A stretch of DNA of 64,000 nt from Axinella damicornis. Its lineage: Eukaryota > Porifera > Demospongiae > Axinellida > Axinellidae. The position numbers and the translations under genes were made by a program. The notes under the pieces are model-generated. The model had not been told where the DNA came from and ran no database searches. It saw only the letters and a list, made by a program, of their open reading frames with translations. Of the stretch, positions 43,797 to 64,000 are shown in pieces; positions within the stretch are counted from its first letter, which is position 1, and each line of letters opens with the position of its first letter. Where the stretch lies: positions 12,333,928-12,397,927 of the forward strand of contig OZ007514.1 of assembly GCA_963931865.1 (NCBI GenBank), read 5' to 3'.

Positions 43797-45030
43797 GTCT
43801 ATCTATCTATCTATCTGTCTATCTATCCACGTATCTATCTATCTACCTATCTATCTATCTATCAATCTATCTATCTATTTATCTATCTAGCTATCTGTCT
43901 AATTATCAGGGTTTCCTATACAGAGGAGGGGAGTGGCCCTGGGATCAGCAATAAACAGATGATACTATTCACAAGTCATGCAGTTGAAGTAACTATAGTC
44001 TTGTCCCCAGACCGTTTATCCAGTGCGTGTATCGCTTCGATCTGTGCTGGGTTGGTTGGGTCTGGGACCGAGACTAGAGTAAATATGGCGATTCTCTTGT
44101 AATTTACTGATACTAGTTAGTTGTGAGGCTCTGCTGAGTGTGGGGGGACAAATAGGTCACATGATCTTCCAGGTTCCCTTATAGATCACATGACATAACG
44201 TATTGGATGTGCAGCAGTGATACTGTGGTTCAGTCACATGATCTCCCACCAATCAGATTGATTATACTACATTTGGATTTGCAATATGAAAACTGATCCA
44301 TGTAGTATCTCACATAACTCACAGCGACTTTAACGTTGTGTGTGATGTGGATGACCTTGGTGTGCGTGTCGTATAGCCTCCCTCTGGAGGTGAGGGGCGT
44401 GTTCATGGTACCCGTGTGGGGATTCTCCACTTCCTCCATGTCATCCCGGAATGCCTGACAACAAAGAGTAAACAAGTTACATCGGGACCAATGAATATAG
44501 CTTGCTGTGAACTAGTCTTGGTCCCAGACTCAAACCAACGCCATCGCAGATCGCTTCCAGTATCATGTGATACTGGAAGGAAGCGATCCGCACTGGGGTT
44601 GTAATAAAGTTTCCGAAGTGGATATTGGTCCGGCTGGTAGGAGGGGCAATGGGTTAGGGTTTATAAGGCCCTGGGCCAGTGCTGAACTTGCAAGAGTGCC
44701 TGGTACATATACCTAAAGTATGTACTTCCTGCCGGACCAATATCCTTGTTGTAAAGTTTCTGGACATGGTTCTAGCTTTAGTAGGCACATATGCATACAT
44801 GCTTTTAGTGACAGTTTAACGTACCGTCCTTAAAACTCCTCAATTATTGCTTCTTGAAGAGCTGAATTGCCCACTACATGACCCCCCTAGCAATCTATCT
44901 AACCTAGCCAAATGTAGCTAGCTACCTTGAACTTTATCCTGTAGTAGAGACTGCTTTTCCCCGCCCCCGCCTCCCCCAGAAGTATCATTCGGATAGTGTA
45001 GTGTCTGGGATTATGGCTGTAGGCTGCCAT
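41470..45030 (-). CDS. Divergent Rab-like small GTPase with C-terminal CAAX-type tail
   Basis: Exons in transcript order: 45030-44926 (MAAYSHNPRHYTIRMILLGE, P-loop GEAGAGKSS), 44454-44323 (AFRDDMEEVENPHTGTMNTP..., switch I region), 42801-42420 (TTVDTASRERFQSL, then VYALVGMKSDL, VFEVSA) and 41615-41470 (ending NEPRKPRCCMCCKCTIL). The sum is 765 bp, 254 residues, with phases consistent. G1 is intact. G3 is DTAS-R where Rabs have DTAGQ, losing the glycine and the catalytic glutamine. G4 is MKSD instead of NKxD. G5 is EVSA. The final CTIL with clustered cysteines predicts geranylgeranylation. An acceptor precedes exon 1 at 45088, so coding might begin in an upstream exon. Introns carry GTGTGTGC and CT/GA-rich repeats. 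Function is presumably membrane trafficking; the subfamily is unassigned. Confidence 0.82.
42063..42187. mobile_element. CTCGTTCCCAG-family foldback
   Basis: CTTGTTCCCAGACCGTCTAGAC, TTTTGATCACTTACAGTATG and the complements CATACTGTAAGTGATCAAAA and GGCCTTGGAACGAGGCTAA. Intron 3 of the Rab-like gene. Confidence 0.85.
43757..43912 (+). repeat. (TATC)n microsatellite
   Basis: Imperfect TATC tetranucleotide array in intron 2 of the Rab-like gene. Confidence 0.97.
44619..44743. mobile_element. Short MITE with GATATTGGTCCGGC ends
   Basis: GGATATTGGTCCGGCTGGTAGGA at the left is mirrored by TCCTGCCGGACCAATATCC at the right around ~85 bp. A different family from the CTCGTTCCCAG foldbacks. A CTTGGTCCCAG foldback adjoins it at 44515-44600. 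Confidence 0.7.
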
Positions 45031-45852
45031 TACCGTACGCCTCCGTTTCAACTTCCCGATCCCATGCAGGCTTGCTGAAATGCTGATCTGCAAAAACCAC
45101 CAACCATGTACCGGAGTCCGACCTTTGAGTAATTATTATCGTGTTGTGATGTAACAATGATGTCATAATGAATTTGTGGAATGCATGCTATGAATATTAT
45201 TATGATTGTTAAAGAAAAAGTGTGCGAACGTCGTGTAGGTTAACATCTTCTGTGCTGCCAAAGATTCGTAGAGAGGTGAGTTGTCTGCTGCTCTGTAAAA
45301 CTGAACATTGCCTGGGCGCCATGATTACCCCATCTACCTACTCAGTATCCCGGTGAATGTCACTGCACCGTAGCCAGACCTTGATTATGTGCTAGTGCAT
45401 GGTCGTATGATCGCGCGCGTAGAACGTGCATGCATGCAGTTAAGTTGTCATGCATGAAGAATATAGGTATCTTGTATCATGATGATGTGTGGCTATGTTT
45501 GTGTGTCTTAAACAACTGGAGGCATGGCACCTTAGACTCTAGCTTTTACCGTTCGGTTTCCAAGCTGATGTACAGTTGTATGGTGTATGGATGACATACT
45601 TTTTCCCAATTTGCTGATATCCTGTTGGCCAGTGTCCATTGAGTTAATAAAAGTTGTATGTAGCTTGTCTTCTACCACCCTACCATGGATAGGCTAGGCT
45701 CCATAGATTTAGAATTCTCTTGGCTCACTGATCATGACATCCGACCTCATGTATGCGTGTTGACTTCTGCATTTCTTGTGACTTCATTCTGCAGGAAACT
45801 GAACATTGACCTGGATAGTTGGACCCAGGATAAGAAATAATTATCTGCAAGA
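45031..45852. other. Divergent intergenic region between Rab-like gene and Eph receptor
   Basis: Start codons of the two genes are ~820 bp apart and point away from each other. A donor-like AGAGAGGTGAGTTG at ~45270 and an acceptor TTCTGCAG at ~45795 suggest a 5' leader intron of the Eph gene. No other gene is seen. Confidence 0.5.
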
Positions 45853-63796
<17,944 letters not shown>

Positions 63797-63827
63797 GTAC
63801 GCAATGATTAGTTTGGTACTGATGTGA

Positions 63828-63830
<3 letters not shown>

Positions 63831-63864
<34 letters not shown>
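63831..63864 (+). repeat. Poly-C tract
   Basis: C run followed by (CA)n, in the intron after the last Eph exon seen. The remaining sequence to the window end is CT-rich intron. Confidence 0.95.
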
Positions 63865-63894
<30 letters not shown>

Positions 63895-64000
63895 TCACAC
63901 ACGCACAGTTGTACGTTAACTTCTTCTCTCCTCCCTCCTTCCCTTCTCCCCTCCCTCCCTGCTCTCCACCTTTTCTCCCTTCTCTCCTCCCTCCCTCCAT

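Overview
The window is animal nuclear DNA. It has short exons with GT-AG introns, abundant microsatellites and homopolymer runs, many small foldback (MITE-like) elements, and animal gene families: R-SNAREs, an Eph receptor tyrosine kinase, MIIP, proteasome beta-1 and a Rab-like GTPase. An early-branching animal such as a sponge fits this mix, but that is inference. I rebuilt the genes from homology, splice signals and reading-frame phase. All multi-exon models agree in phase at every junction I list.

Layout. (1) 975-27832 is a tandem array of about six R-SNARE (synaptobrevin/VAMP-like) transcription units, all on the + strand. Each SNARE motif is split across exons in the same phase pattern and keeps the zero-layer arginine. 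Units 1-2 are class A: the second SNARE half and most of the membrane anchor share one exon. Units 4-6 are class B: the anchor has its own exon. Unit 3 has class A first exons, but downstream it meets a copy of a Rab prenylation tail instead of an anchor. (2) 27833-30198 is intergenic repeat sequence. (3) 30199-34088 (-) is a MIIP-like gene interrupted by a 200-base assembly gap. (4) 34196-39818 (+) is PSMB6 (20S proteasome beta-1), head-to-head with MIIP across 107 bp. (5) 41470-45030 (-) is a divergent Rab-like GTPase ending in a CAAX-type cysteine tail; a ~390 bp segment with its last exon is also found, inverted, at 12440-12830. (6) 45853-63796 (+) is an Eph receptor, complete from signal peptide to kinase C-lobe and running off the window; its 9.9 kb intron holds a 34-unit satellite.

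Functional themes. Membrane-fusion SNAREs and a Rab-like GTPase lie in the same 45 kb and share a duplicated exon, so rearrangement between trafficking genes has occurred here. Several SNARE exons look like duplicated, possibly mutually exclusive cassettes. One foldback family with termini like AGCCTCGTTCCCAGG occurs dozens of times, sometimes within about 25 bp of a start codon, and its terminus is the core of the satellite.
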